From assembly GCA_963169105.1 (NCBI GenBank), contig OY720636.1, forward strand, positions 135,647,747-135,711,746: a stretch of DNA of 64,000 nt, in the 5' to 3' direction. A program made the position numbers and the translations under genes. The stretch is from Ceriagrion tenellum (lineage: Eukaryota > Arthropoda > Insecta > Odonata > Coenagrionidae). The notes under the pieces are model-generated. The model was not told where the DNA came from. It searched no databases and saw only the letters and a list, made by a program, of their open reading frames with translations. Shown here one piece after another: positions 21,229 to 32,790 of this stretch. How positions within the stretch are numbered: the first letter of the stretch is position 1; every line of letters begins with the position of its first letter.

Positions 21229-22438
21229 GTGTCAAAATATCGTAATTCAGCGATGTAATTTCTACATTGCGAATGTCATTAGCAAATCCAGGATTATTTA
21301 AACCAATATAGCAATGCTGTGGAATAAACCATTTGTTTCGGCTCACACAGTAGCGGAGGATTCCTCTTCAGTAGACCGCTGAAAAACTCCACCGCAGATG
21401 GATGGTAATCCAGCCAAGTATTCGGGCTATTGTGACGCCAATGGAATCAGCGAGCGGCGGGTGAATGTGTGTGTTTGTCTGTCTCTCTTATGTGCGCTCA
21501 AAAAGAAGCCGCGAATCGATGTCACTGTGCAGGTGGGGTTCGTTGAACCGTGAGCGCAGTGCGCAGCCAGAATGCGCCCGCTCTCTGAAGAGGAGTGAGT
21601 GATTCACGCCCAAGGACTTGAGAGCGGAAAATCGAGGGAGCGTTTATTATCCCAGTCTCTTGTCTGTTGCGCTTGACAGTCTCTCAAAGATGGAGAAAAA
21701 AAACGAAAGCGCGAACATCATGCATCATAAGCATATAGGTTCTGCGTTCCGCCTCTCTGTGGTAGTGAAATTTCAAAGAGAATAATCACGTGCTATTTAT
21801 CCTAAACTCAAGCATTTATACGACCCACCACCGCAGTGTCCTGTAGTTAGTAAAGCGATCGGTCTATCGATGCTACAGTACGGTATCCTTTGAAGGATAT
21901 TGATTGTAAAGCATTTAGTTGAACGTCTATGGCCACATCGATAGTATATGATGAAACTTATTTGTCTGTGGATAGATTATGCGTGGAATTCACTTTCAAT
22001 ACGGCGTGGTCTCCAGCGGTTCAACATCCAATGCGCGAGAACAAACTTTGGGATTCGTCGCGATGGATTCATCGCTAAAACACCATATTTACGATTTGGT
22101 AACTTCTCTATTCCTTCTAGTTCTACATTGACCCCTCGATTTAAAAATCAAACATCAACGGTGTTGTCAAATACCGATATAAATCCACCGCAGAGAATGC
22201 TGCCAAACTTCTACGCAAAAAGAGGACACTTATGAATTAAGGACTTATTAGGAAGATTGCAAAATTATAACCAAATTTCAAAGAAGAAAAACTTAAATAT
22301 TTCGCTGCATAAGTTTTAAATATGAGCCACATTGAAAAGGTATGTGTTTTGCAAGAAATATGCTTTGAGTTTTTAACGTATGCTATATTTTTCATTAAAA
22401 GCACAGGAATATTATTCACTGTCACCTTTTATGCTAAA
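21229..22438. other. Gene-free region with a GC-rich patch
   Basis: A GC-rich patch lies at about 21420-21700. A plus-strand frame of 95 codons (21948-22235) has no recognisable domain. Otherwise nothing identified. Confidence 0.35.
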
Positions 22439-22452
22439 CAAGGATTAACGTT

Positions 22453-22624
22453 GGTACGGAGGCATCCGCGGTGATTTATTGAGGTCAGTTCATTCCGGTT
22501 TTTCCCGCGTTGATTCATGTTAAGGGACAACAGTTTCACTAACGTTACAGCTACCGTCGTCAGGTCCTGAAACTGTTGTCCGTTAACATGAATCAACGCG
22601 GAAAAAAACCGTTTAAACTAACCT
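22453..22624. mobile_element. Palindromic Penelope-like insertion with 14-bp target duplication
   Basis: CAAGGATTAACGTT flanks it on both sides (22439-22452 and 22625-22638). Inverted arms run 22481-22538 and 22568-22625 (shared GTTGATTCATGTTAA and ACAACAGTTTCA blocks and their inverses). A 28-base tail (22453-22480) lies outside the left arm only. At the centre, TCAGGTCCTGA (22560-22570) matches the head-to-head junction at 54089-54099, and the minus strand reads CCTGACGACGG ... GTGAAAC, like the motif at 54.1 kb. Non-coding. Confidence 0.6.
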
Positions 22625-22638
22625 CAAGGATTAACGTT

Positions 22639-22999
22639 TTTAATTAATTATTATATGTTCAGATACATCAATGATAAAATCAACCAAAACTGTGAGATTT
22701 TCAATTATTCATACACTCGTGACTAAGAAAACGGAAGTATATTTTGCAAAAATAATTGGAGATGACCAATAATGTATAAAAACAAATTTATTCTGAAAAT
22801 TTAGCCGAAATTGGGGATGATATGAGTATATTCGATCTTTTTGCTCGTTTTTACATGGAACTACCCTGATGGAAAATAGGAAACCACTGGGAAAAAAATC
22901 CCTACTTTGAGTCGGACTGACTCTTCGTACTTGCAGTGAATATGACCAAACGCAATCAAATTTACGGAGTTCTACAGTACACTGACCTCATGCATTAAG
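22639..22999. other. AT-rich spacer
   Basis: Nothing recognised. Confidence 0.35.
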
Positions 23000-24175
23000 A
23001 TAGGGGCAAGTTGTTGTTTATGCAAGGGAATAGGTAATATAATGGGATTGACGTACGAAAACATAGATCTGATTACAGCCTCGACGTAAATTAGTTCTTG
23101 CCATGGCGCAAAGAATAAATAAGTCGAAGCTGAGCACATATTTGGAAACGCAGATATAGTAATTGGAACAGAGAGCCGGCTTTCATTATAGCTTACAGAA
23201 TTTTATAGGCGGTAGCTAAGTTTTTCCAACAAGGTATAAAATCTATAGACGAGATCGATAGGATGGAACTGGCATCGCAGTACTCTCAGTAATTAAATCA
23301 CACTTGAATAATGCCGAACTCATATAATTGACGCGCCACGTCGGCAATGAAAGAGAAATATACATTACTCAACGCTCATAAGCTACGTAAATAATGCGTA
23401 CTACTCTACAAAACTTTAAGCAGAAATCCTAGGTGATTAACTCGATGAAAACTCAAAGTCAGTCGGGTCCAAAAGAGACTCAACAGTTGCTGTAGTCCTC
23501 ATTAGACTGACGTTTGTGTCCAACAAAAATGCACTGCAACTATGGTCTTCATTTGAAGAAAAAGGCAATAACCAAGAGTATTAACAAAGAAAACTTATTA
23601 AACCACCACTTGGAAGAAGTGTATACAAAGGATGACAGGTATATAATTCAGCCATTCATGTCAGCGATGAGTCGATAGGATTGCAATATCCACCTCTGAT
23701 GAAAACTGACAAGTCCCCAGATCCAAAAGTAATATCTGCAAGTGTGATCAAATAGTTGACGCCACAGATCTCACTATTTCTTGAAATCATATTTAGTAAA
23801 TCATACTCCAAAGGCAAGGTACCAAGGAGTTTAAAATTGTCAAAATCACAGCAATATTTAACAAAAGAAACAGACATGACCCGGAATTTACTGACCATTA
23901 TCGTAAATATCAATTTTATAAAATAGTCTCAAAAACATCGCCGTTAGAAATATTATGACATTCCTGGACCATCGAAACTTCTTGCACTGCAGTTAACATA
24001 GCTACCGGAAGGGAAGATCCTGCGTAACACAGCTATCACTCTTCCTTCAAGACGTACAACTATCAGATGAATCGAAAGAGCAGGTGGATGCGATATTCCT
24101 TGATTTCAAGAACGCAAATCTTTTTGCTCAGGGTTCCAAATGCTTGTGGCATATACGAAGGTCTAAAAGTATATC
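23000..24175 (+). mobile_element. CR1/Jockey-like retrotransposon, 5' and RT part, decayed
   Basis: Plus-strand relics: DANIVIGTESRLSL, the endonuclease-domain block (about 23145), LMKTDKSPDPKVISASVIK (about 23698, 'K-S-P-G-P-D-G-I'), a plus-strand KVPRSLK-like segment (23818) and a degraded 'Y-R-P-I-S' region, RKGRSCVTQLSLLLQDVQL in pieces (24010-24055, with changes) and a VDAIFLDFKNA block (motif A, about 24087). The coding breaks off right after motif A; the next 60 bases read on the minus strand as a relic of the 'A-S-V-W-D-P' C-terminal block (GGGTTCCAAATGCTTGTGGC). The minus-strand frame at 23656-23913 is a shadow. Confidence 0.65.
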
Positions 24176-26319
24176 AATAGGCTTTTGGCACAGGAGTATT
24201 ATGCAATATACTCTCATAACAACAAAATTGAATCAAATGTTGTAATTTCATAAACATTTTCTATACAAAAAGAAATAGTGGATGACAGGAAGGATAAAAT
24301 CAAAAGAATAATCTCCCACGTAAAAGAAAGAAAATGTCGACTCAACTTCTCCGCCAAAGTCTTCTATACTTTGCCAGTTATGCGTTCACACGGAAATGAT
24401 ATTCCCCATTCTGAGTCCGAAACATGACTACAGCATCATTATTTGATCAACACCGTCGGTCAACGGTGATGTTTCCTTGTATCCAGACATTGTTGTTAAT
24501 ATCTTCGTGTAATATCTCCCGTCAACAAGTATTTGGCAATAATGGCCCTATGGAGATGCAGCTTCGACATTGAAGCTGATCAGTTGGCACATGCACATCG
24601 CAAGTTATTAAACATTCTCAGAGGTCAATTTTCCATTATTATTGAAAATTTTCAGTTCCATGAATTGACCACTTTTAAAATTGTGTTTTTCTTTCTTTTT
24701 TGTATTTTGATCTAATATAGAAAGGAGCGCAATTAAAACGCGCTGACAATAAAAATAATTGAAGTTAATCAGGGAAAACAAATTGCAATTAATCATTCAA
24801 GCCATTTAAATAATTGAATGTTTCTTTAAAAAAATAATTTTGTTATTCAGCAGATCTCTAATTAATTAAGTATATTTAATTAACAGAATTTTGAATTTTA
24901 TGAGGATGGAAAACCTCTAATTGTGTTTTAAAGCAGACGTGATTATTCGTTTTCATATTCTATTGTTATTATCGGTTGTACTTCAACTTTATGAGCAATA
25001 AAACTGGATAAAAATATGAAATGATCGATATGTTGCCTAATATTGGTTTAGATTGACTCCTGAATTGACTTTATCTACTTTAACACTGCATTAACATCCT
25101 TAGATGATTTATTTCAAATCAGATCAATATAACTCCCAGGAAAGTTTCCGAAAACCATTTGTTGCATGCAGTCTATGCTCCTTTATGCATGGTATCAATA
25201 TGTGACTGGCAGATGCTATAGTTAAGAAACGGTTGCACTAACTAATTTTAATCAAAAATATTGAACTCTTTTTAGAAAGCCGAGTAATGTTTTACGATGG
25301 TCGATAAAAAATTGATTTAATTGTCACTTCATTATAGTTACTAGTCAATTCAATTGAACTCATGCGACTGGAATGAACTCAGAGGACATTTTAGCTCACG
25401 AAATGATAAGGATATTTTGACATTCAGGTCCCACCACGCTTCTTTCGAAGTTTCTTTTGGCAAACATGCATTTATAAAAATAGGATGCCCCTTTACTCAA
25501 CGTAGATGAAGGCTAGAAACACGCAACCAATGAGTTATACCTTCTTAAAGACACCTCATGTACCGTGAGTCGTGGCTACCAAAAGCCGTGGCTAGTCGCC
25601 CTATCCTATATTTTGACCTGAAATTCATTTCCAGCACTCTTTACTGAAGGTATTCTGACTTCTTTTTTTCTCTCCCCTTTAAAAGCACCCACCTCTACAA
25701 AAAACCATATCCTCTAATTATCCCTTATTTCTGCACATATACTGAAGTTTATTAAGAATTTGTTCATTTTTATTTTTTTCATCAAAATTTTTTAGCTTCC
25801 CGATAGCATTGGTCCAGCATCACTATTCCTGAAAATACTTTGTCCACTTATTTTTTCTTTTAAATATACTTTTTTTCCAAATTCAGTCCTTCTTTTAAAT
25901 AATTAGCAACCTATCTCCGTTTTCCATTTTACTTCCCATTCTTTGCAATCAATTATATTTTTTCTAGTCAATGTATATTTACACCTTACCTCTTATGCGT
26001 AAGCAGTGAAAGAACGTTATCGAAGCTTGAGATCTACTTCAACGGGGTAGGTTTTAACCCCAACTACTGGAAAAAACAAGCCAATTTACGGTAAATGACC
26101 GTTTTCTTACCGGTGAAGTAAGTCCTTACAAAGAGGTCATAAGATATTAAAAGCTTCACATTTTTTGGTGTCAAAGCAATGCAGGACGCATATGGAGGGA
26201 GTTCAGTTTATGCACCAGGATGCAAAGATATTTTACTAAAATGCCTTATTACACATGTACTTGGTACATGGCCATTATATGCACTATTTAATCATTTGCT
26301 GGTGGAAGGGGAACAACCA
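24176..26319. other. Long AT-rich gene-free region
   Basis: No frame above about 70 codons with recognisable content until 26179. 25680-26000 is pyrimidine-rich. A plus-strand frame of 96 codons at 26179-26469 runs into the next inverted repeat and is not recognised. Confidence 0.4.
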
Positions 26320-26752
26320 ATTCAATATTCCCCATCTCATCCCATAACTGAAGTGATCTCATCAAAAGCAGTATTATCATTTCAAAAAGACGTGTTCTTT
26401 ATGATAATGCCAATACTTCCGAGGGACGCTGAGCCATTCTTGCACACGGAAATATCAGTACTATTATGATGAACACATTGTTTCGAAATTGCATTACAGC
26501 TTTACATAAAATTACTTCACACCAGGGTTGAATTTCGCCATGAAAAAATCATTTGACTTGATCGGGATTCAAACCCAGATCTCCCAATTGCCGGTCAGGT
26601 GTGTTAGCCTGTTACATTTTTTCATGGAGAATTTCAACTCATTTTCTTGGTGAATATGCACCCGTATGAGTGACTTCGTACCATATCATTTATTAATGCA
26701 ATGATTAGAAATTTAAAATTACTTCAGTTATGGGATGAGATTGGGAATGTAC
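26320..26752. repeat. Inverted-repeat structure with a nested foldback
   Basis: Outer arms of about 35 bases (26322-26358 and 26716-26750) share ATCTCATCCCATAACTGAAG and its inverse. Nested inside, GTTGAATTTCGCCATGAAAAAAT at about 26525-26548 is inverted at 26630-26654. The nested part encloses a tRNA-like sequence. This could be a non-autonomous transposon invaded by a second, SINE-related foldback. Confidence 0.45.
26560..26640 (-). mobile_element. tRNA-derived SINE head (minus strand)
   Basis: On the minus strand, CAGGCTAACACACCTGACCG resembles an A box, followed by GGGAGATCTGGGTTTGAATC (B box GGTTTGAATCC). This is the layout of many arthropod tRNA-derived SINEs. The following CAAGTCAAATGATTTTTTC is also seen at 20.37 kb. 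The surrounding inverse repeat is unusual for a SINE. Confidence 0.55.
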
Positions 26753-29700
26753 CACTGGTAGCCACCTCAAGCGGTAGACTTCCACTATGTACAAATAATC
26801 GCAATTATCATGTTTTATAATGAGGTAAACATCACTGATACCACCGGCTAACATCTCCTTTGAATCAATCTATAATAGGGTATTATCTCTTGGAGAATTA
26901 TGAATGAAAAGTATTAACAAATTTTATGTGATTATTTATAGAAAAGCTGGTTTTTCAACGCACAATTTCACCTAATGTGTGCAATTTTCGGTTAAGGGCA
27001 CAAAAATTCCTTTTTCAATACTTGATGAGCCCTTTTCGGACGTCCAAACACAAGTAATGGAAAAGACTCTCTCAGCCAAAGCTCCATGTAGACAATCGTG
27101 GGAGGACCAAGGGGATTATAATTTCCTCCGTGGCCTGCATACTTGACTTCAAACGTATTCATTTTACTTCACTTGGCAACTGCTCATCTTGTCTGCGAGA
27201 GCATTATTCTAAACTGCGAGGTACAAGATGGGGAGACGTTGAGAGATGATGTTAGCACATTGTATTACGGCGGAAATATGCCATTCTGCCTTGTTTACGT
27301 GCTTTCTATTCCGCGTCTCCGGAGAGAGCACAACCACTCAGATACTCTTGCTATCTTGTCGAGATGAGTTTCCCTTTCTCTATTAATTACAATACTGACC
27401 TCGTTGCGGCAGCGTGCTATAATTAAAGCTCCCTATCTCGTTCCATTCATGGAATGCTTCAAGTATCAGAAGTATTACCCCTGTGCTCGGCCGTAAGCGA
27501 TGATGGAGCATATCTCGCCATGATGAATATCCTTGATTCATTAGCATAATAGATCTAAAAATATTAATGTACACAATTTCTGTGCATTTAAGGTGAAATT
27601 AAGGAGAGCAAGATATGCAAAAACGATGAAAAGCACGTCGGCTGCCCTTGAAAGCCTTACAAGTATACACGACGCCTGTTCGATGTAGCGTATTCCAAAT
27701 TAAAAAAGGTGAAACACTAGACTTGATCAGGAGATGCCAGGATTTTTACCACTACACTAATGTTTGTATAAAAACAAAGCAGGTGACTTTCTGTGGAAAA
27801 GAAACTTTTTGGCGAATTTTTGCACGCATTCCCGTTCATAATATATTGTAAAACTAAATTCAAAGGAAACACGTCTTTAAGAACCTCAAGTAATTATATT
27901 TAAAACGAGATAAATAAGAATCCAACACTGGAGTGCCCGTCCGTCTCTCAATTTCATTTAACAATCTCAATATTCAACATGGGGACTCTCAAAACAGTGG
28001 AAATTACTTCACCTGAGGTTAGTTACGCCACAGTTGTTTGACTCTAGATTTAATGTTCCTCCAACTGACATTCAAGGTCACGGATGATTATCGTCCCCCA
28101 TAATCAGGCAGCGCGGCAGTAGGCATGAATATTTAATAATTGGACTCTCCTGGTGACACAAAAAAATAGGTGTACTTCACAACTGCCATAACTCTCTCAC
28201 GGGGTAAATCACAAAATTTTAGTTTTTTAAGTATGTGTTTTCCCAGTAAATATCTATTTATTCTGTAATTCATAAATATAAAATGAACCCCTCAACTGAG
28301 AAAATGAAGTATAAAGATGACTAACTACGTGCGTGTAGAAATTGTTTCATTTTTTACCCTTACAAACTTAAACTTTCTACTGTAGCTACAGAATGCAAAG
28401 CTTTCTAGTTTCTGTTTATTTCAAAAACGTAAAGCATCTGCCCATCAAAGATAATGTGATTTCTCAAATTAAAATAGAAACATTTAACAGCAATATTTCT
28501 ACTGTGCTCTGTAAATAAATGTATTAAGGCCCCCAGCTTCATATAATTTTGATATAGAGTATAGATGCATTGGAAAAATATGAAGAAATATGAATTATAA
28601 GTAATTATGAAGCATTAATATTTCCAGATTATTAGTTACATGAAACCACATTATTATAACGTATAATTAATATAAAAAGATTATTTTTACTGTCCAAAAA
28701 CCCTAGCTGAGAAAATGAATTTACTTCAGATGCTTGAATACTTAGAAAACGTTCTGCACCGTGATAAAAAAATGGCCGTTAAATGTTAACCAGAAAAAAT
28801 AAAAATGAAATAATAGTTGCTTGAACTGTTGAAACATAAGGCTATCGACTATGAAAATACAACATTTTTTTATAAATAGTCATGCCACCAACTTGAAATT
28901 CTAGGTATCATCTAATCCGGTGGTGATTGTTTTCTATGTGATTTCAGTGATGTGTTAACGTTAGTCAATGCCAATGTTTTCACTACCTCACAGAAAAATA
29001 ATTTCCTTGTACAGCATGATTTTATAACCAATCCACCGATTTTTTGCTAAAGAAATTCGACCTCGAAAATTGGGCACCTTAAGCGTGCTACTTACCTGCA
29101 GAATACTCAACACATCACCGGTGCTAATCGTTCCATTCATTATCCCTGTATTCTTTGCCACTCCTAGGCATGTACCTATTTCATTTACTGCCATACTGCA
29201 TTTAAATTTGGTTTACCGGAATTTGAGGCTTATTATCTCTTTTAATGACTTGATTCGAAAAACATCACTGTTTTGCGCAACACACCTACTTTGAATTATT
29301 TAGCCCTAAAACAGCTCCTTATTTATTCGTTGTTTCGATTACAGTTACAATGGCATTTTTGTGGCTTTTTCGATTATATTGTGGTGGGATTTGAATTTCA
29401 TACCTGATATACTTCATTATTTATAAATAATTTTACATTTTTTCATAAAATTATTTTTAATGGAAAAGAATTTTGGATTAAATTTTAATCTGAAATGAAC
29501 ATTGGAAAAAATGCAAACGTAAAATTAAAAGGAAACAGAGCCCATCTGTAGCGTTCGTAACCAACGTCGCTCATTCATTGTCCGTACTTCATAATCTTAA
29601 ATTTCTGCCTGTAATTTCATCATAGAGCAGAATTATGCTAAGAACTGATGTAACCTATAGTTTCTTCAAAGTATTTCAGCTAATTTTCAGTGCTTTGAGT

Positions 29701-29859
29701 GAGTTGGAAACTTTCAAAATGGCTCATGTGCACCAGAACTATCCTATTGACTGTGTGGTACTGAAGTTGCTATCGCTTAAATTCAAAGCAGATATCCTTT
29801 GCGGATTCTGTAGCAGTAAAATAAAAGAATCATGTTAAGAATGAAACTACTTGGTTTTT
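26753..29859. other. Long AT-rich gene-free region
   Basis: Only short frames, none recognised. One feature of note is a possible small exon at 29096-29195, listed separately. 28.2-28.9 kb is very AT-rich. Confidence 0.4.
29096..29195 (-). other. Possible small internal exon (minus strand)
   Basis: On the minus strand an acceptor-like AAATTTAAATGCAG precedes about 100 bases that stay open in the frame beginning MAVNEIGTCLGVAKNTG and end at a strong donor-like CTGCAG-GTAAGTAG. The upstream polypyrimidine tract is poor. The translation looks protein-like, but I recognise no family. Confidence 0.2.
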
Positions 29860-29864
29860 TTCCA

Positions 29865-30470
29865 CCAATATATTTAACCATACATCAACCGGTTTCGGCC
29901 TTTTCAGGCCATTATCAAGATTACAGAATAAAAATACCCAAAAGACAGCACAGCTTATAAACTAAATCTCAAGGAGAGGGGAAGTGGTTGAAATAAGGGG
30001 GTGTGGAAGGGGGGGAATGAGAGGTGATTGAGCAAACTGCAAGGGAAGGAACAAACAGATGGTGACGCCAGGTTCAAGGACTACGGGGATGGAGGTGAGG
30101 GTACGGGCACAGAGAATAAGGGTGAGGCGGTTGAAGGGATTATGTCATTAAGTAGTCTCTCCCCGTGCACTCTGTGATAATATAGGATTTCAAATTTTTC
30201 CAGGAAGTCCAACTTCTTCCCCCTTTCACAAACATGCAACAGCCTCTGGTCAAAGTTGGATCTATGACCTTCATCAATCAAATGTTCTGCAAAACTTGAC
30301 TTCCTGTCACCATTGACACTGGATTTAAAATGCTCTCCCATTCTTATCTTCAACCTTCGTCCAGTTTGACCTACATAAAAACAGTTACATTCAGGAGTAT
30401 CACACTTTAGCAAATATACCCCACTTTTATCATTTACGTCAATTTCGTCCTTAGACGAAAGACGAGACGA
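29865..30470 (-). mobile_element. Penelope-like element, 3' part (minus strand)
   Basis: Minus-strand coding for a GIY-YIG endonuclease (30081 to about 30470) is followed by a short 3' region. That region ends near 29865 with CTTGATAATGG, CCTGAAAAGG, CCGAAACCGGTTGATG, an AT-rich run and GGTGGAAAAA. Penelope-like elements are the retroelements that carry a C-terminal GIY-YIG domain after the reverse transcriptase. The reverse transcriptase is missing: the element stops where the RTE-like copy C begins on the opposite strand. Its end motif recurs in the palindromes elsewhere in the window. Confidence 0.8.
30081..30470 (-). pseudogene. GIY-YIG endonuclease domain of a Penelope-like element (partial)
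   Basis: The open frame on the minus strand runs 30791-30081 (236 codons), but only about residues 108-236 belong here; the earlier part is antisense to the RTE-like endonuclease. Visible motifs: GVYLLKC (residues 124-130, the 'GIY' strand), CNCFYVGQTGRR (135-146, the 'YIG' strand), the helix arginine in LKIRMGEHF (147-155), and SSFAEHLIDEGH (165-176) with the catalytic-type glutamate region. The domain nicks target DNA for insertion of the retroelement. The frame is open over the whole domain, yet the reverse transcriptase is absent, so it is a fragment and cannot mobilise itself. Confidence 0.8.
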
Positions 30471-30477
30471 TGTTAGA

Positions 30478-31000
30478 CAATAGATTCTCATAGTGAAGCT
30501 GGAAGGAAAGCCGACGGACTCAGTGATAGTGCAGGTGTACATGCCCACGTATAGCCATACGGAAGAAGAAATAGAATAAGTGTACAAGCAAATTGGAGAG
30601 GTCCTCAAAATAGTGAAGGGAAAAGGTAACCTCATCGTCATGGGGGACTGGAAAGTAGTCATAGGAGAGGGAAAAGAGGGAAATAGCGTTGAATATTTCG
30701 GACTGGGCAAAAGAAATGCCAAGGGAGAAAGGATGGCAGAGTTCTGCAATGAGAAGAATATGGTAGTATTAACACTCTCTTTTAGCGCCATCCGCCAATA
30801 AGGTACACATGGAAGATTTCAGGTGATATTGCCAGATAGCAAATAGACTACATACTTGTCAGAGTGCAATTCGAGAACCAAGTCAAGCAGTGCAAGAGCT
30901 ATCCCGGTGCAGATATAAACAATGATCACAACCTAGTATCCATGGACAGCCACCTTCGATACGAGAAAACCGAGAAGATAAAACACGAATCAAATATGAC
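30478..31000 (+). pseudogene. APE-type endonuclease domain of RTE-like copy C
   Basis: Visible blocks: TDSVIVQVYMPTYSHTEEEIE (30515, as pieces), LIVMGDWKVVIGEGKEGN (30632, the GDWN catalytic block with N changed to K), GKRNAKGERMAEFC (30707), RRYTWKISGD (about 30795), QIDYILVRVQFENQVK (30842, the DYI block) and YPGADINNDHNLVSMD (30902, the catalytic D-H block, SDH altered to NDH). The domain nicks target DNA for target-primed reverse transcription. Substitutions at GDWN and SDH and in-frame stops (for example after EEEIE) show that it is inactive. Confidence 0.85.
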
Positions 31001-31599
31001 TCGAAAATACTGGCCAAAGAAGGAGATGGAGAGATATTCTCCGCAGTCGTTGACGGGAAACTAGAGAATGAGGATTAACTGGGCATCGAAGAAAATTGAA
31101 TGAGCTGAAGACAACAATCGCATAAGTAGAAGATGAGCAACTGCTGAGTAAGACAGCCAGCACGAAGAAGCCATGAATAACGACGGAAATTAGAAAACTA
31201 ATAGCAGAAAGAAGAAAATATAGGAACCCCATAAATGAAGAAGAGGTAAACCTCTACAAGAAGCTAAGGAACCGAGTCAATAGAGAATGTAAGAAGGCTA
31301 GGGAGGATTGGATCGAAAGCTGCTGCGAGGAAGTCAATGAAAACATGAAGAAGGGCAACGCCGAAACAGCATACAAGCTAGTAAGGATACACTTAGGAGA
31401 TAGGAAAATGAGAAGCAACAACATCTGATATGCAAACGGGAGCATATTGATAGAGGATGAGGACATTGGGAACAGATGCTACACAGAAGCAATACATCGA
31501 ATAACTCCAACAAGGGCCGACGCCGCTGGAAGAAAACCTAGTGAATGATGAGAGCGAGGTTGATGAGGAAGATCGGGGCCCACTCATTCTGAGGAGTGA

Positions 31600-32785
31600 A
31601 TTCGATAGAGCAGAAGAAGACCTCTAGAAAAACAAAACGTCTGGAGAGGACAACTTAAATAGAGAAATGACCAAAGCGCTCGGAAGTAAAGCCAAGAATA
31701 ACTTGTACGTGATAATCAGAAACAGCTACACTTCCAGAGAACTTTCTAAGGAGCGTAATGATTGTGATACCGAAGAAGACGAGGACTGAGAGATGTGAGG
31801 AGCACCGAATTTTGAGTCTAGAGTCACATGCATAAAAAATACTCACACGAATAATAGGCCAAAGAATGGAAAGGAAAATTGAAGAAAACCTCTCGGGAAA
31901 CCAGTTTGGATTAAGGAAGAACAGGGGTAGGGAGGCCTGAGAGTCATCGTGGAGAAAAAAATACATGTGAACAAACCATTGTACCAAACCATTCAAGGAC
32001 TTGGATAAAGCCTTCGATAACGTTGAGTGGAACAAGATGTTCAGTCTGCAGGAAAAATTCGGAATGGATTACGACGACAGAAGGATTATCTATCAATTAT
32101 ACAGGAAGCAAGTCATCACAATGCGATTGAGAGATGAAAGCCAGGTATAAGCTAAAGTTAACAAAGGAGTAAGTCAAGGATGCCACGTCTCACCAGAACT
32201 GTTCAGCATGTACTTGGAGAAGGCCATACGAAAAGCGCATGAAGCTAGACTGAGCGAAATAAAGATAAACGGAGAAGACATAAACATGCTTCGCTTCGAA
32301 GATGATAACGCAGTCATGGCTGGAAATCACGATCTTCTTCAAAGGCCAATAAACATCATGAACAAAGTTCTCCAAGAATACAACATGAAAATAAGAAAGA
32401 CGAAGACTAAAATTCTAGTATGCGGAAGAGAGAAGATGAATAAGGAAGTCACCCTGAGAGGAGTGCAATTAGAGTAAGTGGATTTCTTCACCTATCTCGA
32501 AAGTACCATCATGTGGGACGGAAGAAGCACAACGGACATCAAGCGGAGAATAGCCCAAGCTATAACGGCGTTCGTGCGAAAAAGACAACTTCTGTGCTCA
32601 AAGAAGATAGGACTACAAACAAGGAAACAGTATGTGAAAACCTTCGTGTGAAGCGTAGCACTCTATGGATCGGAAGCATGGGCAATTGGAAAAGCTGACA
32701 AGAATTGACTAGAAGTCTTCAAAACCTGGTGCTGTAGGAGGAAGCTGAAGGTAAAAGGGACGGACAAAATAAGAAATATATACGT
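31600..32785 (+). pseudogene. Reverse transcriptase and tail of RTE-like copy C
   Basis: Blocks in order: EFDRAEEDL-KNKTSGEDNL (31600), SVMIVIPKKTRTERCEEHR (31753), NQFGLRKNRG (31900), FKDLDKAFDNVEWNKMFS (motif A, 31992), KVNKGVSQGCHVSPELFSM (motif B, 32154), INMLRFEDDNAVMAGN (motif C, 32280, FADD altered to FEDD), KTKTKILVCGREKM (32398), FTYLESTIMWDGRSTTDIKRR in two blocks (32487), and VALYGSEAWAIGKADKN (32655). Two in-frame stops and at least two shifts are present. A long frame (32208-32477) covers motif C. Confidence 0.85.
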
Positions 32786-32790
32786 TTGTG

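Larger units (their letters stand above)
30471..32790 (+). mobile_element. RTE-like non-LTR retrotransposon, copy C (longest in window)
   Basis: This carries an APE-type endonuclease (30478-31000), a linker (31000-31600), a reverse transcriptase (31600-32420) and a partial C-terminal tail (32470-32785), all on the plus strand, with stops and frameshifts. The layout endonuclease-RT-tail with no PHD or RNase H is RTE/BovB-like. The 5' end abuts the Penelope-like GIY-YIG relic, and the 3' end breaks at GTDKIRN where a Penelope-like end motif starts. The missing 3' end is preserved in copy D at 44.94-45.41 kb, which overlaps copy C in a VALYGSEAW / KIRN segment and is the same subfamily. Confidence 0.85.

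Noticed and set aside
30471..30791. First 107 residues of the 236-codon minus-strand frame as part of the GIY-YIG protein
   Set aside because: This part is antisense to the RTE-like endonuclease domain, which shows clear conserved blocks on the plus strand. Only the C-terminal part is real.
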